A stretch of 64,000 nt of DNA from Pseudoxanthomonas sp. CF385 (lineage in GTDB: Bacteria; Pseudomonadota; Gammaproteobacteria; Xanthomonadales; Xanthomonadaceae). The stretch spans positions 2,014,001-2,078,000 of the forward strand of contig NZ_FNKZ01000001.1 of the NCBI RefSeq assembly GCF_900104255.1, read 5' to 3'. Position 1 is the stretch's first letter; every line of letters begins with the position of its first letter. A program made the position numbers and the translations under genes. Below the pieces are notes generated by a model. It did no database searches. It was given only the letters and a program-made list of their open reading frames with translations, and had not been told where the DNA came from. Positions 11,117-20,456 of the stretch are shown here, in pieces.

Positions 11117-12046
11117 ATGGCGGATACTGTATGCATGGCCGACAACACCCCCCGCTTGCTCACCGTTGCCGTCACCTCGCGTGCGCTGTTCGACCTGGAA
11201 GAGAGCCACGCGCTCTATGAGCGCGAAGGCGTTGAGGCGTACAGCGACTACCAGCGCGCGCACGAGGACGATGTCCTGGCCCCCGGCATCGCGTTCCCGG
11301 TCGTGCGCAAGCTGCTGGCGCTCAACGCCGGCGCCGCCGAAGACACGCCCCGCGTCGAAGTGATCCTGCTGTCGCGCAATTCCGCGGATACCGGCCTGCG
11401 CATCTTCAACTCGATCCAGCACCACGGCCTGGGCATTGTGCGCGCCACGTTCACGGCGGGCGAGGCGACCTGGCCCTACGTGAAGCCGTTCGGAACCGAC
11501 CTGTTCCTCTCGGCGAACCCGGAATCGGTGCGCCGTTCGCTGGAACACGGCATCGCCGCCGCCACCATCCTGCCGGCCAGTGCGCCGCAGCAGCAGCGGC
11601 ACGAGCACCAACTGCGCATCGCCTTCGACGGCGACGCCGTGATCTTCAGCGACGAAAGCGAACGCATCTCGCGGGAGCAGGGCGTCGAGGCCTTCGGCAA
11701 GCATGAGCAGGCGCGTGCGCGTGAGCCGCTGTCCGGCGGCCCGTTCCGCAACTTCCTGTCGGCCCTGCACCAGCTGCAGCAGGTGTTCCCGGCCGACGAG
11801 CGTTCGCCGATCCGCACGGCCCTGGTGACCGCACGTTCGGCGCCCGCGCACGAACGGGTGATCCGCACGTTGCGCGAATGGGGCGTGCGCCTGGACGAAG
11901 CGCTGTTCCTCGGCGGCCGCCACAAGGGGCCGTTCCTGGAAGCGTTCGGCGCGGACATCTTCTTCGACGACTCGCAGCACAACATCGACAGCGCCCGCCA
12001 GCATGTCGCCGCCGGCCACGTCCCGCATGGTGTCGCCAATCCCTGA
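11117..12046 (+). CDS. cytosolic-type 5'-nucleotidase
   Basis: The 309-residue protein resembles the bacterial relatives of cytosolic 5'-nucleotidase 1 (5_nucleotid family PF06189). It has LTVAVTSRALFDLEESHALYE near the N-terminus, the HAD-like phosphohydrolase phrase IAFDGDAVIFSDESERISREQG in the middle, and GRHKGPFLEAFGADIFFDDS near the end. It should remove the 5'-phosphate from nucleoside monophosphates in the cytosol. The start may instead be the in-frame ATG at 11135 (MADNTPRLL); neither has a strong ribosome-binding site. It stands alone and faces two convergent minus-strand genes. Confidence 0.9.
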   Translation: MADTVCMADNTPRLLTVAVTSRALFDLEESHALYEREGVEAYSDYQRAHEDDVLAPGIAFPVVRKLLALNAGAAEDTPRVEVILLSRNSADTGLRIFNSIQHHGLGIVRATFTAGEATWPYVKPFGTDLFLSANPESVRRSLEHGIAAATILPASAPQQQRHEHQLRIAFDGDAVIFSDESERISREQGVEAFGKHEQARAREPLSGGPFRNFLSALHQLQQVFPADERSPIRTALVTARSAPAHERVIRTLREWGVRLDEALFLGGRHKGPFLEAFGADIFFDDSQHNIDSARQHVAAGHVPHGVANP

Positions 12047-12063
12047 CGTTCGGGCAATCCGCG

Positions 12064-12606
12064 CTACAGCGGCAACCGGATATCGGTCAGCCGCCAGCGC
12101 AATCCCTGGCGGGTGAACACGAATACGAGCGGATCGCCGTCGGCATCGTGGATGGTCGCAGTGAATCGCGACAGCGATTCGTAGTGGTGGGTGGCTTCCT
12201 TCAACGGATCGGCCGGCACGGCGGGTGCGTAGGTATCGCCACCGACGGTTTCGCCCACGGCGCGCTTCCAGGTGGCCCGGCCCTCCAGGATCGCGGCGAT
12301 GCCCATCGGCGTCACCAGCGTGTCCACGCCGCGGCCGAGCAGGCTGTTCGCGATCGAGAGCGCGGCCGCGCCGAACAGGTTGGACGCGACGTCGGTACCG
12401 GCGCGTCGCGCCAGTGCATCTTCCACCTGGGCCCGCAGGTTCACCCGCAACGCGGGGAAGTCGACGTGTTTCTGCAGCCGGCCGGTGTCCTGCTCGGCCA
12501 GGGCCGTGCGGATGCCATGGATGGCGAGGTACGGTCCGGCGACGACATAGGCCGCCAGGCCGAGTACGGCGGCCAGCAGCAGTCCGATCACGAGCGACTT
12601 TTTCAT
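12064..12606 (-). CDS. DUF2939 membrane-anchored or exported protein
   Basis: The 180-residue protein starts MKKSLVIGLLLAAVLGLAAYVV, a signal peptide or single membrane anchor, then GPYLAIHGIRTALAEQDTGRLQKHVDFPALRVNL, which is typical of DUF2939. The ATG at 12606 is preferred over a TTG two codons upstream because GGAGG precedes it by a normal distance. The function of the family is unknown. The gene sits 16 bp downstream of a DUF2461 gene on the same strand and is probably co-transcribed with it. Confidence 0.85.
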   Translation of the reverse strand: MKKSLVIGLLLAAVLGLAAYVVAGPYLAIHGIRTALAEQDTGRLQKHVDFPALRVNLRAQVEDALARRAGTDVASNLFGAAALSIANSLLGRGVDTLVTPMGIAAILEGRATWKRAVGETVGGDTYAPAVPADPLKEATHHYESLSRFTATIHDADGDPLVFVFTRQGLRWRLTDIRLPL

Positions 12607-12622
12607 CGGCAAGGCCTCCGGC

Positions 12623-13309
12623 TCAGAATTCCAGGTCCAGCGCGGCGCACAGGTAATCCACGAACGGTCCCAGCGCTTTCAGGTCGCCGGCCACGGTCTG
12701 CCGCAGCCGCGGCCCTGTCATCGTCGCATCATCCAAGGAGCGCCAGAACACGAAGTTGCGGTGCTTGAGATCCTCGATGAACTCGAAATCGGCGGGGAAC
12801 CCGCGCGGGGCGCGCACCAGCTTTTCGCTCTCCTCGAACTCGAACCGGCGCCGGAACGCGGTCTCGTGCGCGGCTTTCTTCCAACTGCCGGGATTGTCGA
12901 GGATGAACTGCCGCACGCGACGCTGGGTGTCGGGTTCCGGATGCCAGAGGCCGGCGCCGACGAAGCATTCGCCCGGCTGCAGATGCAGGTAGAAAGAGGG
13001 GGCGGGGACCTGTTTGTGGCGCTCGTGGAACAGGCGCGCGCCCTGCCAGGACTTGTACGGCGACTTGTCGTTGGAGAATCGGGCGTCGCGGTAGATCCGG
13101 AACAGCGAGCCGCCGACCGTCTTCGGCTCGGAGCGGAAATGCAGGCTGACCGCGGCGAGGTCGGGCTGCAGATCGGTCAGCAGGCGGAGGAAGGGCTGGC
13201 GCACATGGTCCTCGTATCGGGCCTTGTGCGTGTTGAACCAGGTCTTGTCGTTGTGTCGCGCCAGCCCGCGCAGGAACTTGAAGCTGGCATCGGAGAAGTA
13301 GGTGGCCAT
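12623..13309 (-). CDS. DUF2461 family protein
   Basis: The 228-residue protein matches DUF2461 (TIGR02453): FLRGLARHNDKTWFNTHK at the N-terminus, then FRIYRDARFSNDKSPYK and FYLHLQPGECFVGAGLWHP. Length fits the family. No biochemical function is established. It starts 14 bp upstream of the DUF2939 gene on the same strand. Confidence 0.9.
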   Translation of the reverse strand: MATYFSDASFKFLRGLARHNDKTWFNTHKARYEDHVRQPFLRLLTDLQPDLAAVSLHFRSEPKTVGGSLFRIYRDARFSNDKSPYKSWQGARLFHERHKQVPAPSFYLHLQPGECFVGAGLWHPEPDTQRRVRQFILDNPGSWKKAAHETAFRRRFEFEESEKLVRAPRGFPADFEFIEDLKHRNFVFWRSLDDATMTGPRLRQTVAGDLKALGPFVDYLCAALDLEF

Positions 13310-13374
13310 GTGCCGATTGTAGTCAGGCCGGTGTCAAATGGCCGACAACGCCGCCCTCAATGAGGCCGTCCGCG

Positions 13375-14814
13375 TCAGAGGCTGGCGCCCAGGTCGTTGC
13401 GCCATTGCTGCACATGATCCAGCAGGGCCAGGCGCGGACCATCCCCGGCGTGGGCAATGCGCAGTGCAGCGACGTCCTGATCGAACGTGGCGAAGTCCAG
13501 TTCGGAAAGCCCGCTGTCCGTCTGCAGGCGCGTGCGGCGGTAGTCGTCCCAGCGCGCACGCTCGGCCGCGTCCAGCGTGCCCGGCCAGTTGCGCGCGCGA
13601 TAGCGGAACAGCAGCTCGGGCAGGCGCGGGTCACGGAAGCCGAAGTCTCGCTGGCCCAACAACGCAGGCGGCGTCGTGCGCACGTCGGTGAAGCGGCGCT
13701 TGTCGGCGTCGGCAAGGAACCCGTCGTACAGCGAGCCATCGACGTCGCCGCGCGGGTACTCCTGCGCGCCGGCGAACACCTGGCGCACCTTCTCGGCCAG
13801 CTCGGGGCCCGCCTGGCGAAGGGCTTCGGCGTGACGTGCGACGCGATCGGCGTCGATCCCCATGCGTTGCAGGTCGTCCGGCCGCAGATGGGCCCACGCC
13901 ACCAGGGCCGGCGCCTTGTTGAGATGGACTTCCTTCAGCGGGATGCGCTGCTCGCCCTCGGGCAGGTCGGCGGCCGGCGTGTAGAGCCGGTCGGCGATGT
14001 CCGCGGGCGCCATCGCCAGCAACGGTGCCGGATCGGCGTCGAGATCGAACACCACGATGCGACTGTCGAAGCGTGGATGGCGGGCGAGCGGCAGCACCGG
14101 CGCGGCGCACAGGCGGCTGGCGGGGTAGCGCTGCGACACGTGCAGGACCGGCTGCATCGCGGTGGTGTCCAGCAGACGCGCGGCGAAGCGCTTGTCGCGC
14201 AATTGCAGCGCGTAATCCCACAGGCGCGGCTGGGCCTGGCGCATCAGGCGCGCCAGCCCGATGGTGGCGACGACGTCCGACAGCGCTTCGTGGGCGTCGC
14301 CATCGCGCACACGGTTGGCCAACGCGAGGTGCTCCAGCTTGAAGGACGTGGCGCCATCCTCGCGCCGGGGCCAGGTGATGCCGTCCGGGCGCAGCGCCCG
14401 CATCAGGCGCATGACGTCGAGCAGGTCCCAGCGCGAATTGCCGCCACGCCATTCGCGCTCATACGGCTCATGGAAATTGCGGAACAAGCCGTGGCGGACG
14501 AACTCGTCGTCGAAGCGGAGGCTGTTGTACCCCAGCGTGCAGGTCTCGGGTCGCCCCATTTCGTCGGCGATGCGGGCGAACGCTTCGGCTTCGTTGACGC
14601 CTTCGCGGAGCGCGTGCTGCGGGGTGATGCCGGTGATCAGCGTGGCGACCGGGGAAGGCAGCAGATCATCGGCAGGCTGCACGAAGAAGCTGATCGGTTC
14701 GTCGATGACGTCCAGCGCCGGAGTGGTGCGGATCGCCGCGAACTGGGCCAGTCGGCTACGACGCGGATCGGCGCCGAAGGTCTCCAGATCGTAGAACAGG
14801 AAGCTCGCGCTCAC
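13375..14814 (-). CDS. sbcB: exodeoxyribonuclease I
   Basis: The 479-residue protein is a DEDDh 3'-5' exonuclease of the SbcB family. The acidic residues D9 and E11 are in FYDLETFG, the second acidic site is in NSLRFDDEF (about D102), and H175 and D180 are in HEALSDVVATI. It digests single-stranded DNA and acts in mismatch repair and recombination. It starts with GTG at 14814, which overlaps the TGA of kynurenine monooxygenase as GTGA, so it is translated as the last gene of the kynurenine operon. No DNA-repair neighbour is nearby. Confidence 0.95.
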   Translation of the reverse strand: MSASFLFYDLETFGADPRRSRLAQFAAIRTTPALDVIDEPISFFVQPADDLLPSPVATLITGITPQHALREGVNEAEAFARIADEMGRPETCTLGYNSLRFDDEFVRHGLFRNFHEPYEREWRGGNSRWDLLDVMRLMRALRPDGITWPRREDGATSFKLEHLALANRVRDGDAHEALSDVVATIGLARLMRQAQPRLWDYALQLRDKRFAARLLDTTAMQPVLHVSQRYPASRLCAAPVLPLARHPRFDSRIVVFDLDADPAPLLAMAPADIADRLYTPAADLPEGEQRIPLKEVHLNKAPALVAWAHLRPDDLQRMGIDADRVARHAEALRQAGPELAEKVRQVFAGAQEYPRGDVDGSLYDGFLADADKRRFTDVRTTPPALLGQRDFGFRDPRLPELLFRYRARNWPGTLDAAERARWDDYRRTRLQTDSGLSELDFATFDQDVAALRIAHAGDGPRLALLDHVQQWRNDLGASL

Positions 14815-16181
14815 GTCGCCGCGTCTTCCAGGGGCGCCAGCGTGGATGCCACGTCCGCATCCACGGCCGTCCAGTCCACCTGATCCAGACGGTCGCGCCC
14901 CGCCGTATGCCGGACCAGCAGGGCGCGTTGCAGCTCGCTGCGATGCTGGGCGACGGAATAGGGGATGCGCATGAAGCTGACCATCGTGTAGTGGGGCACG
15001 AAGCGGTCAGGATGCCGCTGCTGCAACGCCAGCTCGAGTTCGCGCTGGAGCAGGAAGCCGCTGTCGTCCACTTTGTCGCGCATCTCGACGTAGTTCTCCA
15101 GCGCCATCTCCTGGATCGCCAGGGCATCGGGCTTGCGCTCGGCCTCGAAGGCGGCGAAGGCGGCGGCCAAGTCGTCGGTGGCTTGCAGGTGGCGGGCCAG
15201 CGACACGCAGTCCTCGAACGCGCAGTTCATGCCCTGGCCGTGGAACGGCACCATCGCGTGGGCGGCATCGCCGAGCAGCACGGCCTGGCCTCCAAGGCGC
15301 CAGCGGTCCAGGTAGAGCGTCGCGAGCACGCCGACCGGGTTGGCTTCCCAGTCCTGTTCCAGTTCGGGGATCAGCGGCACCGCATCCGGAAAATCACGCA
15401 GGAACAAGGCCTTCGCCTCGGCGCCCGTGCGTACGCTGGCGAAGCTCGGGTCGCCCTCGTTCGGCAGGAACAGGGTGACGGTGAAGGTGCGCTCGTCGTT
15501 GGGCAGCGCGATGCACATGTAGTGGCCGCGGGGCCAGATATGCAGCGCGTTGGGCTCCATGATGAAGCCGCCGTCGGGCGCTGGCGGGATTTCCAGTTCC
15601 TTGTAGGCGTGGTCGAGGAACTCGGTCCGTTCGCCCAGGTCCTCGCGTGCCTGCATCGCCGCGCGCAGCGACGAGCCGGCACCATCGGCGCCAACCAGCG
15701 CGGAGAAGCCGGACTCGATGCGGCTGCCATCGCGATCATCGACGAACCGCGCGACGGAGGCATCGAAGTCGACGCCTTCCAGCCGATGATGGAAGTGCAG
15801 GTGCGCGCCGGCCTGTTCCGCCAGGTCCAGCAAGGTGATGTTGAGGTCGCCGCGATGGATCGACCAGATCACTTCGGAATCGTCGCGGCCATAGCGCTGC
15901 AGCTGCTGCCGTCCATCGACGGCATGCACCATGCGTCCCCGCATCATGACCGCCTGGCGCATCACTGCGGAGTCGGCATCGGCCATCCGCAATGCATGCC
16001 GGCCGCGTTCGGCCAGCGCTAGATTGATCGAGCGTCCGCCCTCGTAACCCTTCACCCGGGGATCGCCGCGCTTCTCGTGCACGTCGACGCGCCAACCGGC
16101 GCGCGCCATCAACGTAGCCAGCAGCGCGCCCGCCAGCCCGGCGCCGATGAGGGTGATGTGTCGCGTGCCGTCAGCGCCCAA
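14811..16181 (-). CDS. kmo: kynurenine 3-monooxygenase
   Basis: The 456-residue flavoprotein oxidises L-kynurenine to 3-hydroxykynurenine with NADPH and O2. It shows the FAD-binding motif GAGLAG (residues 13-18), the KMO phrase GYEGGRSINLALAERGR, and the second FAD motif LGDAAHAMVPFHGQGMNCAFEDC. The only sensible start is TTG at 16181, supported by GGAGGAAC seven bases upstream inside the 15-nt gap after kynU. No ATG or GTG precedes the FAD motif. Family length is normal. The stop overlaps the exonuclease I start. Confidence 0.96.
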   Translation of the reverse strand: MGADGTRHITLIGAGLAGALLATLMARAGWRVDVHEKRGDPRVKGYEGGRSINLALAERGRHALRMADADSAVMRQAVMMRGRMVHAVDGRQQLQRYGRDDSEVIWSIHRGDLNITLLDLAEQAGAHLHFHHRLEGVDFDASVARFVDDRDGSRIESGFSALVGADGAGSSLRAAMQAREDLGERTEFLDHAYKELEIPPAPDGGFIMEPNALHIWPRGHYMCIALPNDERTFTVTLFLPNEGDPSFASVRTGAEAKALFLRDFPDAVPLIPELEQDWEANPVGVLATLYLDRWRLGGQAVLLGDAAHAMVPFHGQGMNCAFEDCVSLARHLQATDDLAAAFAAFEAERKPDALAIQEMALENYVEMRDKVDDSGFLLQRELELALQQRHPDRFVPHYTMVSFMRIPYSVAQHRSELQRALLVRHTAGRDRLDQVDWTAVDADVASTLAPLEDAAT

Positions 16182-16196
16182 GGTCGTTCCTCCGGA

Positions 16197-17471
16197 TCAG
16201 AAGCCCCGCCACGTTTCGACTTCCTCGATGAAGCGATGGACGTCCATGTAGCGGTTGTACAGGGGGGCAGGGGAGATGCGGATCACGTCCGGTTCGCGCC
16301 AGTCGCCGACGGTGCCGACCGACAGCAGGTAATCGAACAGCTCGCGACCGCGGTCGCGTCCGCCGGCGACGCGCAGCGAGAGTTGCGCGCCACGCATCGC
16401 AGGATCCGCCGGCGTCACGATCTGCAGCACGTCGCTCAGGCGCGCCTGGATCAGCGCTTCCAGCAGGCCGGTCAGCTTGAGGGACTTGGCGCGCACCGCC
16501 TCCATGCCGCCGGCCTTTTCGAACAGCTCCAGCGACGCGCGCAGCGGTGCCAGGCCGAGGATCGGCGGGTTGCTCAACTGCCAGCCCTCGGCGCCAGGCG
16601 TCGGCACGAACTCCGGGGCCATCCGGAAACGGGTGTCCTTCTCGTGGCCCCACCAGCCTGCGAAGCGGGGACGGTCGGTGTCGGCATGCCGCGCGTGCAC
16701 GAAGCAGCCGGCGACCGCGCCCGGCCCCGAGTTGAGGTACTTGTAGTGGCACCACACCGCGAAATCCACGCCGCTGTCGTGCAAGTGCAGCGGCAGGTTG
16801 CCGACCGCATGCGCGAGGTCGAAGCCGACCACGGCACCTTGCGCGTGACCGAGCCGCACGATCTCCGCGATGTCGAAGGCCTGTCCGGTGCGGTACTGCA
16901 CGCCCGGCCACAGCACCAGCGCCAGACGAGGGCCATGTTCGGCGATGGCGCGCTCGATGGCCTCCAGCGAGAACGTGCCGTCCGCCTGGTCCGGTGCCAG
17001 CTCGATGAGATCGGTGGCCGGATCGAAGCCGTGGAAGCGGATCTGCGATTCGACGGCGTGTCGATCCGAGGGGAATGCGCCCGCCTCCATCAGGATCGCC
17101 GGACGCTCGGCGGTCGGGCGGTAGAAGCTCACCATCATCAGGTGCAGGTTGGCGGTGAGCGTGTTCATCGCCACCACCTCGGCCGGCTGAGCCCCCACCA
17201 GCCGTGCGAGCGGTTCGCGCACGAGCTCGTGGTAGGTCATCCATTGCGCGTTGCCGGTGAAGTGGCCTTCGACGGCTTCGTTCGCCCACTTGTCCAGGAC
17301 TTCGTTGACGTAGCCGCGTGCGCCCTTGGGCTGCAGGCCCAGCGAGTTACCGCAGAAATAGATCTGGTCGTTGTGCTTGTGGCGCGGGATCAGGAACTCG
17401 TTGCGGAGCGGACGCAGCGGATCGGCAGCGTCCAGGGCGATGATATGGGTGCGGGACAGCGGGTCGGTCAT
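16197..17471 (-). CDS. kynU: kynureninase
   Basis: The 424-residue PLP enzyme cleaves 3-hydroxykynurenine (or kynurenine) to 3-hydroxyanthranilate (or anthranilate) and alanine. It has YFCGNSLGLQPKGA near the N-terminus, the cofactor-contact FDLAHAVGN, and the PLP lysine K244 in CHYKYLNSGPGA. It is encoded between ACMS decarboxylase (58-nt gap) and kynurenine monooxygenase (15-nt gap) on the same strand and is clearly part of the operon. Confidence 0.97.
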   Translation of the reverse strand: MTDPLSRTHIIALDAADPLRPLRNEFLIPRHKHNDQIYFCGNSLGLQPKGARGYVNEVLDKWANEAVEGHFTGNAQWMTYHELVREPLARLVGAQPAEVVAMNTLTANLHLMMVSFYRPTAERPAILMEAGAFPSDRHAVESQIRFHGFDPATDLIELAPDQADGTFSLEAIERAIAEHGPRLALVLWPGVQYRTGQAFDIAEIVRLGHAQGAVVGFDLAHAVGNLPLHLHDSGVDFAVWCHYKYLNSGPGAVAGCFVHARHADTDRPRFAGWWGHEKDTRFRMAPEFVPTPGAEGWQLSNPPILGLAPLRASLELFEKAGGMEAVRAKSLKLTGLLEALIQARLSDVLQIVTPADPAMRGAQLSLRVAGGRDRGRELFDYLLSVGTVGDWREPDVIRISPAPLYNRYMDVHRFIEEVETWRGF

Positions 17472-17529
17472 GGAAAGTCAGGTCAGGCGGAACGATGCCG
17501 GCGACGGGGCGCCGGGACGGAAGGCAGGA

Positions 17530-18540
17530 TCATGCAAAACGGGAAGCGGGCAGGCCCAGCCATTCGAGCGCGGTGCCGTGGTACAGGCGCGCCCGTTGCA
17601 CGTCGTCCAGGCCCAGGGCGGCGATGCCGGCGCCGGGCTCCTGCTCGCCCAGCGGGAACGGATAGTCGGTGCCCAGCATCACCCGTTCGTGGCCGACGGT
17701 ATCCAACAGGTAGTGCAGCGCCCGCGGATCGGCGACCCAGGAATCGAAATACACCCGGCCCAGATAGTCGCGCGGGTTGCGCGGGTTGTCGGTGGCCACC
17801 AGGTCCGGCCGCATGTTGAAGCCGTGCTCGATGCGGCCGATCGTGTAGGGGAAGCTGCCGCCGCCGTGGGCGAAGCACACTTTCAGTTCGGGCAGTCGCT
17901 CCAGCACCCCGCCGAAGATCAGGCAGCATGCCGCGCGCGATTGTTCGGCCGGCATGCCGACCAGCCACGGCAGCCAGTATTTCGGCATCGACGCGGCCCC
18001 CATCATGTCCCAGGGGTGCACGAGGATGGCGGCGCCGAGCTCGCTGGCGGCCTGGAAGAACTCGAACAGCTCGGGTGCGTCCAGATTCCAGTCGTTGACG
18101 TGACTGCCGATCTGCACGCCCTGCAGGCCGAGCTGGTCCATGCAGCGCTCCAGTTCCTGCACGGCCAGGCGCGGCGACTGCAGCGGTACCGTGCCGATGC
18201 CGGCGTAGTGGCGCGGATAGTCGCGGCACGCTGCAGCGGTGTGGTCGTTGAGCGCCTGGTGCAGTTCCAGCGCGTGGTGCGGCTTGGCCCAGTAACTGAA
18301 CATCACCGGCACGGTGCTGATGACCTGCACCTGCACGCCGAAGCGGGCGTAATCGGCGATGCGCTCCTCCGGGTCCCAGGTCTTGGGCCAGATCTCGCGG
18401 AAGAACTTGCCGTCCTTGTAGATGCGATGGCGGCCGTCGTCGCCGTGGTGGATCACCGGGAAGCGCACGTCCCCGTACTTGGCGGCCAGGTCGGGCCAGT
18501 CGCGGGGCAGGAAGTGCGCATGGGTATCGATCTTCAACAT
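17530..18540 (-). CDS. 2-amino-3-carboxymuconate-6-semialdehyde decarboxylase (ACMSD)
   Basis: The 336-residue amidohydrolase-superfamily enzyme starts with the zinc-binding KIDTHAHFLP and continues with DLAAKYGD, both typical of ACMSD. The later VCFAHGGGSFPYTIGRIEHGF provides another metal ligand and the substrate arginine region. It decarboxylates the product of 3-hydroxyanthranilate dioxygenase, pulling the pathway toward catabolism and away from quinolinate and NAD. Length matches the family. It lies 9 bp after an exported amidohydrolase gene. Confidence 0.96.
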   Translation of the reverse strand: MLKIDTHAHFLPRDWPDLAAKYGDVRFPVIHHGDDGRHRIYKDGKFFREIWPKTWDPEERIADYARFGVQVQVISTVPVMFSYWAKPHHALELHQALNDHTAAACRDYPRHYAGIGTVPLQSPRLAVQELERCMDQLGLQGVQIGSHVNDWNLDAPELFEFFQAASELGAAILVHPWDMMGAASMPKYWLPWLVGMPAEQSRAACCLIFGGVLERLPELKVCFAHGGGSFPYTIGRIEHGFNMRPDLVATDNPRNPRDYLGRVYFDSWVADPRALHYLLDTVGHERVMLGTDYPFPLGEQEPGAGIAALGLDDVQRARLYHGTALEWLGLPASRFA

Positions 18541-18549
18541 GCCGCGAGT

Positions 18550-19911
18550 CTACTTCGCCGGTTCCCCAGCTGGCGACGCTGCATCGCCGCAATCGTCCAG
18601 GCACACGAGGCGTCCGTCCTTCATCACCATGCGCATCCGGAGGAGGTGCGCGACATCCGCCTGCGGGTCGCCGGACACGGCGATGATGTCCGCCCACGCA
18701 CCGTCGCGGAGGCGGCCCAGGGCGTCGCCCATCGCGAGGGCATCCGCATTGCCGGCCGTCGCGGCCCGCAGTGCGGCCGGCGCAGGTACGCCGGAGGCGA
18801 CGTACAGCGCGACCTCGCGCGCCGTCGCGGTGACGTCGAAACTGGGCCCGCCATCGGTGCCGAGCGCGAGCGGTACGCCCGCCCGCCAGGCGCGCCCGGG
18901 CCCGGCCTTGGCCGCTTCGACCCATTGGCGCAGGTCGTCCTGCGAGCGCCCGTCACGGCCGCCGGCGAACATGTCGAGGCGGGAGCCCACGTAGTCGGCG
19001 ACGAAGGCCGTCGGCACGAGATAGGCCTGCTTCCGCTTGAACAGCGCGACCGAGGCATCGTCGAAATAGGTGCCGTGCTCGATCGTGCGTGCGCCGGCGC
19101 GCAGCGCGAGATTGATCGCGGCCGTGCTGTGGGCATGCGCTGCGACCGATCGTGCGGCCTGGCGGGCCGCGGCGATCGCACTCTCGGCTTCTTCGTCGAA
19201 CAGGTTGGGCAACGCCTCGGGGCGGCCGCCGGCCTCGCGGCCCGAGCCTGAGACGGTGATCTTGATCCAGTCCGCGCCGGCTTCGATGTTCTCGCGGACC
19301 ACGCGGCGGCAGGACTCCGTGCCGTCGCAGGAGGCGGGCACGAAGGGCAGTTCGATGGCCGATGCGCGCTTCGCGCCATGGCCGCCGGTGCGCGAGACGA
19401 CGCGTCCCGCCGCGAGGATGCGGGGTCCTTCGATCAGGCCTTGGTTGATCGCGTCCCGGACCGCGTAGACCGTACCGCCGTTGTCGCCGACGTCGCGCAC
19501 GGTGGTGACGCCCGCGCGCAACAGGCGGCGGGCATACGCGGCGGTCGACAAGGCCAGTCGTGCTTCCGATGTGCTGGTCGTGGTGTCCGCCTGCATGTCG
19601 ATGGCGAGATGCATGTGGGCGTCGATGAGCCCCGGCAGCACGTACGCGTCGCTCAGGTCGACGATCCGTGCACCGGGGATCAGGTCGCGTCGCAGCCCGG
19701 GCACCACCTTCTCGATGCGTCCGTCGCGGACCTGCAGGGTATGCGGCCCCCGCGTCGGTTCGCCGGGTTCGACGATCAGGTGGCCAGCGAGGATCACCGT
19801 GGGCGCGGCCGGCTCCGGCACAGGGGGTGTCGGTTGCGCCAGCGAAGTCGTCGCCGCGACCAGCAGCAGGCAGGCGGCGACCATGCGATGCGGAAGACGG
19901 GTCATGGTCAT
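18550..19911 (-). CDS. exported metal-dependent amidohydrolase (imidazolonepropionase/prolidase-like)
   Basis: The 453-residue protein has an N-terminal signal peptide (LPHRMVAACLLLVAATTSLAQ) and an amidohydrolase domain. Metal ligands are visible as HMH in LPGLIDAHMHLAID, a likely carbamylated lysine in DWIKITVSG, HAHS, IEHGTYFDD and GTDGGPSFD. This subgroup includes periplasmic peptidases and aryldialkylphosphatase-like hydrolases; the real substrate is unknown. It sits between the genes for 3-hydroxyanthranilate dioxygenase (13-bp gap) and ACMSD (9-bp gap), inside a pathway whose other enzymes are cytosolic. It may release tryptophan- or kynurenine-containing peptides or amides outside the cytoplasm, but that is inference. 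Confidence 0.85.
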   Translation of the reverse strand: MTMTRLPHRMVAACLLLVAATTSLAQPTPPVPEPAAPTVILAGHLIVEPGEPTRGPHTLQVRDGRIEKVVPGLRRDLIPGARIVDLSDAYVLPGLIDAHMHLAIDMQADTTTSTSEARLALSTAAYARRLLRAGVTTVRDVGDNGGTVYAVRDAINQGLIEGPRILAAGRVVSRTGGHGAKRASAIELPFVPASCDGTESCRRVVRENIEAGADWIKITVSGSGREAGGRPEALPNLFDEEAESAIAAARQAARSVAAHAHSTAAINLALRAGARTIEHGTYFDDASVALFKRKQAYLVPTAFVADYVGSRLDMFAGGRDGRSQDDLRQWVEAAKAGPGRAWRAGVPLALGTDGGPSFDVTATAREVALYVASGVPAPAALRAATAGNADALAMGDALGRLRDGAWADIIAVSGDPQADVAHLLRMRMVMKDGRLVCLDDCGDAASPAGEPAK

Positions 19912-19924
19912 GTGCCGGCGGCGT

Positions 19925-20455
19925 TCAGGTATCCGGCATCACGTACTTGGACGGCGCCGGGTTCAGGTGTCCGCACGCCGTGCAAGTACGGTGCTCGCGC
20001 GAAGCGTAGAACCGCTCGAACACCGGGGGGAAGTCGGTTTCGATGTTGTGCAGGGTGAAATACTCTTCGTACAGCTTGTGGTTGCACTGCTCGCAGAACC
20101 ACATCAGCCCGTCCTGCTCGTGCGGCAGGCGCCTGCGTTCGATGACCAGGCCGATGGAGTCGGGCATGCGCTGTGGCGAATGCGGCACTCGCGGCGGCAG
20201 CAGGAAGATTTCTCCGGCGCGTAGCGGGATGTCGCGCGGGGCGCCGTCTTCCTGGATCCGCAGGACCATCTCGCCTTCCAACTGGTAGAACCACTCTGGG
20301 CCTTCGTCGTAGTGGTAGTCGGTGCGCTGGTTCGGTCCGCCCACCACCATCACGATGAAGTCGCCCGCGTAGATGACCTTGTTGCCGACGGGTGGCTTCA
20401 GCAGGTGGCGGTGTTCCTCGATCCAGGCCTGCAGGTTGAGCGGGTTGGGCAGCAT
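19925..20455 (-). CDS. 3-hydroxyanthranilate 3,4-dioxygenase
   Basis: The 176-residue cupin opens the ring of 3-hydroxyanthranilate to 2-amino-3-carboxymuconate-6-semialdehyde. Expected iron ligands are present: H48 and E54 in [13 protein letters not shown], and H92 in PPRVPHSP. The C-terminal rubredoxin-like iron site of bacterial enzymes is intact (CEQC at 121-124 and CTAC at 158-161). The gene begins one base after the RidA-type deaminase gene ends. Confidence 0.97.
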   Translation of the reverse strand: MLPNPLNLQAWIEEHRHLLKPPVGNKVIYAGDFIVMVVGGPNQRTDYHYDEGPEWFYQLEGEMVLRIQEDGAPRDIPLRAGEIFLLPPRVPHSPQRMPDSIGLVIERRRLPHEQDGLMWFCEQCNHKLYEEYFTLHNIETDFPPVFERFYASREHRTCTACGHLNPAPSKYVMPDT

Positions 20456-20456
20456 G

